Source of the DNA: Cavenderia fasciculata
Lineage: Eukaryota; Evosea; Eumycetozoa; Acytosteliales; Cavenderiaceae
Reading direction: 5' to 3'
Length of the DNA: 64,000 nt
Assembly (NCBI RefSeq): GCF_000203815.1
Contig: NW_004457723.1
Span: forward strand, 992,001-1,056,000
In this document: positions 61,172 through 64,000 of the stretch, piece by piece
How the letters are laid out: each line of letters begins with the position of its first letter
Numbering within the stretch: the first letter of the stretch is position 1
The notes under the pieces: model-generated
What the model was told of the DNA's origin: nothing
What the model saw: the letters and a program-made list of their open reading frames with translations, nothing else
The model's database searches: none
Translations under genes and position numbers: made by a program

Positions 61172-61996
61172 TTAATTTTCAATTTGAACAATAAACTTGT
61201 ATATTATCCTATATAGTTTTGACAGTCAGTAGTTCACTTGTAATCTTAATCAACCAATCCAAACTAGTTAGTTCACAGCAAACATGGAACACTCTAAATT
61301 CATATGACAATTTAAATCAAAAGAAAACCCCACAAGTCATCAACACAACACCCCAACTTGATAGCTGCTGTTGCTACATCTATCTGTCGTAAAACATGAT
61401 GATGATGGCGATAGTATACTTACTACACACAAGATCATACTAAACATCAAAGGTCGACTCTGACAATAGAAAAAATTCATACCACCACCCAACAAATCAT
61501 TCTAAACAGATTTTTGCATATGCAAGTGATGGGGGTCAACTTCACCACCGTTTCTGTTTATTATTGTCCACATTCCATTGCTCATTACACAATGGATGGT
61601 ATGGGATGCAGGTATAGATAGAGTTTGGGGTGGTAAAATGAAAAGTGATCATCATTCATTGTAGATGTTCTGTTGGAGATGGATGGATGATATTAAGTAA
61701 AAAAATATCATATCATCAATTACTAGTGTATACCATGTGTCAGTGGATCAATGTTTTGATGATTTTTGATGATGATGATGATGATGAATATGTTCATGAT
61801 CAACAGTCAATTGATTTATCAATTGTTTTTGGGTAACAGCCAACTTTGCCTACACCATACAATATTTTTCATTGTGCATTCTCCATACCGATTGATCAAT
61901 TATATTTATTTATTTATTTATTGACAGACACTAGAATAATTAAAATAATCACTATAACATTATAAATATTTCATAAATATAGAGAGTAAAAGGAAA
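61172..61996. other. Intergenic region, no gene seen
   Basis: About 820 bases of moderately AT-rich sequence with GAT and ATTT short repeats (61768-61788, 61905-61923). The only open frames are short and repeat-driven. The last 100 bases are probably the promoter of the secreted-protein gene. Confidence 0.5.
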
Positions 61997-63465
61997 ATGA
62001 ATAGAGGTTTATTAGGAATTCTCCTAATTGGTTTATTGATTGTTGCTGTAAATTTTAAACCAAATTAATATTTTATAAATAAAATACTTTATTAACCCCA
62101 TCAAAAATAATATAAATTTAAAAATTTAGGTAAATGGTTCAAACAGAAACAACAATAATGAAGATAGAGAAGGAATTTCTCTCCAAACTTCAATAATCTT
62201 GAGAAAATATGCTTTGGCTCAACAAATCCAAGAGTTGAATAGAATTTTGAGAGATTTGTCATTATCACTCGACGCTGAACAATTAAGAGCCTTGGAAGAA
62301 CATGAAAAGAAAATCCAAGACCAAGAGGCAGGTGGTATTTTTGGATTTTTAAATGGAGTTGACAAGACTGGTGCTCAAACTGGAACACCAACTCAAGCTC
62401 AAGCATCAAACCAAGCTACAATCGGTAGTGCCCAAGGTGTCATTGGTAACAATATCGGTGACTCTACCGGTGCTCGTCTTACCCTTCATCAAACCAGTGC
62501 TGGTGATGAAGGAGGTATGGGTGGAATCCCATCCTCTACCGGTGAAAATCCAAATACCGGTGAATCAGTCCAAACAGGTAGAAATACTCAGGGAGGCCAA
62601 CCAGTCGAAGGTATCACTCTCTTTACCACCAAAGCTGGAAATCCAAATGGTTTGTTGTCAAACACTGTAGTCACTGCTGCCCATACTTTGGCCAATGTTA
62701 TTGGTGGTCGTTCAAGTGGAGGAATTGCTGCTTCTTTGGGTGCTATTGATCAAACTGGTATGATTTATTAAATACATTCGTAGATTTTGAATAATATTTT
62801 ATTAATAATTTTTGTTTTTTTATAGTTGGACAGGTACTTGGAGGAACTGTAGGATCAATTGGCCAAACTGGAGTCACCAACCAAGCAACCCTTGCCAATT
62901 CTGTTGCAAGTTTATTGGCTGGATCGAGAACCGGTAGCTCTTCCCTTGGCCAGTCTATTGGAAATGCTATTGGAGGTCCTGTTCAAACAGGTATGAATTT
63001 AAAAAAAAAATAGAAAATTAATTCGAGTTATTTACCCTTTATAACACTTTTCTTTCTTTGGTAATCATTCCTTCTATTTCGTTGTGATATATATTAGTTG
63101 GAAATGTCATATCTGGTCCAGATGGAACTATTGCCCACTCTATTGGACAAAATCTAGGTCAAACTGTAGTTGGAGATGGTGGATCGGTAAGTTTTATTTT
63201 AAAACTGATATTGTTGCACTATGATTAATATTTTAATTCCTTTATCCATGTGTATGTATACACACAGGTAGGGTATGTCATTGCAGGAAACTTCCATGTC
63301 TTAGGAAACATTCCATTCCTCAATCATGCAGTCATGCAAGTCACTGGAGTCACTCGTGAGTTGTCCTGGGGTTATGAGCCAAATGGTCCAAATTCATTGT
63401 TGGAACATCTCATCCAAAACTATCCAAAGGAAAATCAAGATAATAATAATGAAAATAACAATTAA
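61997..63465 (+). CDS. Secreted Gly/Thr/Ser-rich protein with repeated modules
   Basis: Five exons, 61997-62047, 62130-62757, 62826-62990, 63098-63186 and 63268-63465, give 376 residues. The first exon is a signal peptide (MNRGLLGILLIGLLIVA). A helical stretch follows (ALAQQIQELNRILRDLSLSL), then Gly-rich hydrophobic repeats with periodic IGQT, VGQVLGG and SIGNAIGG motifs, each new exon opening with Val-Gly. The first internal introns are phase 1 and preceded by QTG, so exon 3 could be duplicated without breaking frame. The C-terminus (NYPKENQDNNNENNN) is polar. I do not recognise the family. An extracellular-matrix or spore-coat-like role is conceivable but unproven. Confidence 0.75.
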
Positions 63466-63684
63466 CTCTAAAGAGTTGATTTGGTTGTTGCTTTAATTTA
63501 AAAAAAAATATAAATAAACTTTTTTTTACATTTTTGTAAAAGAATATTTTTTGGGAATTGGAATGCCCTAGAGCAGGTTGAAACTCTCTGACTTTTATTC
63601 CTTTTTTCTGTATCTTGTTCAGTTCTAACAAAGTTCTTGGTCAGGAAAATCTTATCAGAATATGAAGCTGGAACTTACAAAATC

Positions 63685-63830
63685 AATCTCAAACTGTGGA
63701 TCGGTAGGAAAATATTATCAAAACTGATAATACTGCACTATGAATTAAAACTGATCTTGTTGCAGTAAGATTAATATTTTAATTCCCTATATCCATGTGT
63801 ATGTATACGCACAGGTAGGGTATGTCATTT
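63685..63830 (+). pseudogene. Partial duplicate of exon 4 end, intron 4 and exon 5 start
   Basis: The sequence around CTGTGGATCGGTA, then AAAACTGATA and TTGCACTATGA, and finally TCCATGTGTATGTATAC-GCACAGGTAGGGTATGTCATT repeats 63178-63284 of the secreted-protein gene. The splice acceptor CACAG is still recognisable, but the copy ends after VGYVI and is followed by unrelated AT-rich DNA. It also contains a small internal repeat of the ACTGAT/TTGCA segment. Confidence 0.7.
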
Positions 63831-64000
63831 CCATTCATTAAAAAAATCAAACACCACCCCCAGCTTACACTTCTTTCTTTTTGAAAAATCAATACATTCC
63901 CCCATATTTCATCAATTAGTACTTCAACTTTTCTAATTATTAATAACCAATAATATTCTTAAGAGTCAACTGCTTACTATCTTTTAATCATAGAAAGAGT

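Overview
The window reads as nuclear DNA of a social amoeba (dictyostelid). It is AT-rich, with short AT-rich introns (GTATGT or GTAAGT donors, TTTAG or ATAG acceptors), Asn/Gln/Ser/Thr homopolymer tracts made from trinucleotide repeats, and gene families typical of dictyostelids: a frizzled/smoothened-like receptor, an FHA-kinase and large ankyrin-type repeat proteins. Several coding exons are more GC-rich than is usual for Dictyostelium discoideum, so another dictyostelid such as a Cavenderia-type species is more likely. That species guess is inference. Gene models were built by hand from reading frames and splice signals; for most multi-exon genes the exon lengths sum to a whole number of codons.

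Layout. 0-2.5 kb: the 3' part of a HAT-repeat gene and a broken gene on the minus strand. 2.8-16.3 kb: F-box/kelch protein, mitochondrial helical-repeat protein, MAK/RCK-type kinase, enolase-phosphatase E1, a candidate C/D snoRNA, ATPase inhibitor IF1, EIF1AD, a DHHC palmitoyltransferase and a frizzled/smoothened-like receptor. 16.3-19.3 kb: gene-poor, with a decayed gene. 19.3-33.9 kb: Rab8-type GTPase, DNA ligase I, a long coiled-coil/AT-hook-like protein, a large F-box/LRR-like protein, a calcineurin-B-like protein and a permuted methyltransferase-like protein. 34.8-37.4 kb: a piggyBac transposase gene lying directly downstream, on the same strand, of the C-terminal part of a Fanzor/TnpB-like gene. 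37.5-53 kb: Pol III subunit RPC9, a PTEN-C2-PH-C2 phosphatase, ATG5, an ankyrin-type protein, a Chk2/Rad53-type FHA kinase and TAF4. 53-64 kb: a tandem pair of coiled-coil genes (one broken), an HDHD3-like HAD hydrolase, a retroelement-like endonuclease remnant, a PIF1 helicase with an RNase H1-type hybrid-binding domain, and a secreted Gly-rich protein followed by a partial duplication of its last exons.

Many neighbours are divergent pairs with short shared promoters: MAK-like kinase/enolase-phosphatase, EIF1AD/DHHC, ligase I/coiled-coil, F-box-LRR/calcineurin-B-like, PTEN-like/ATG5 and FHA kinase/TAF4. The genes do not form an operon or one pathway. The most unusual locus is the Fanzor-like/piggyBac arrangement. 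A single A in an A7 run separates the two reading frames, and two other genes in the window show the same kind of A-run frameshift.
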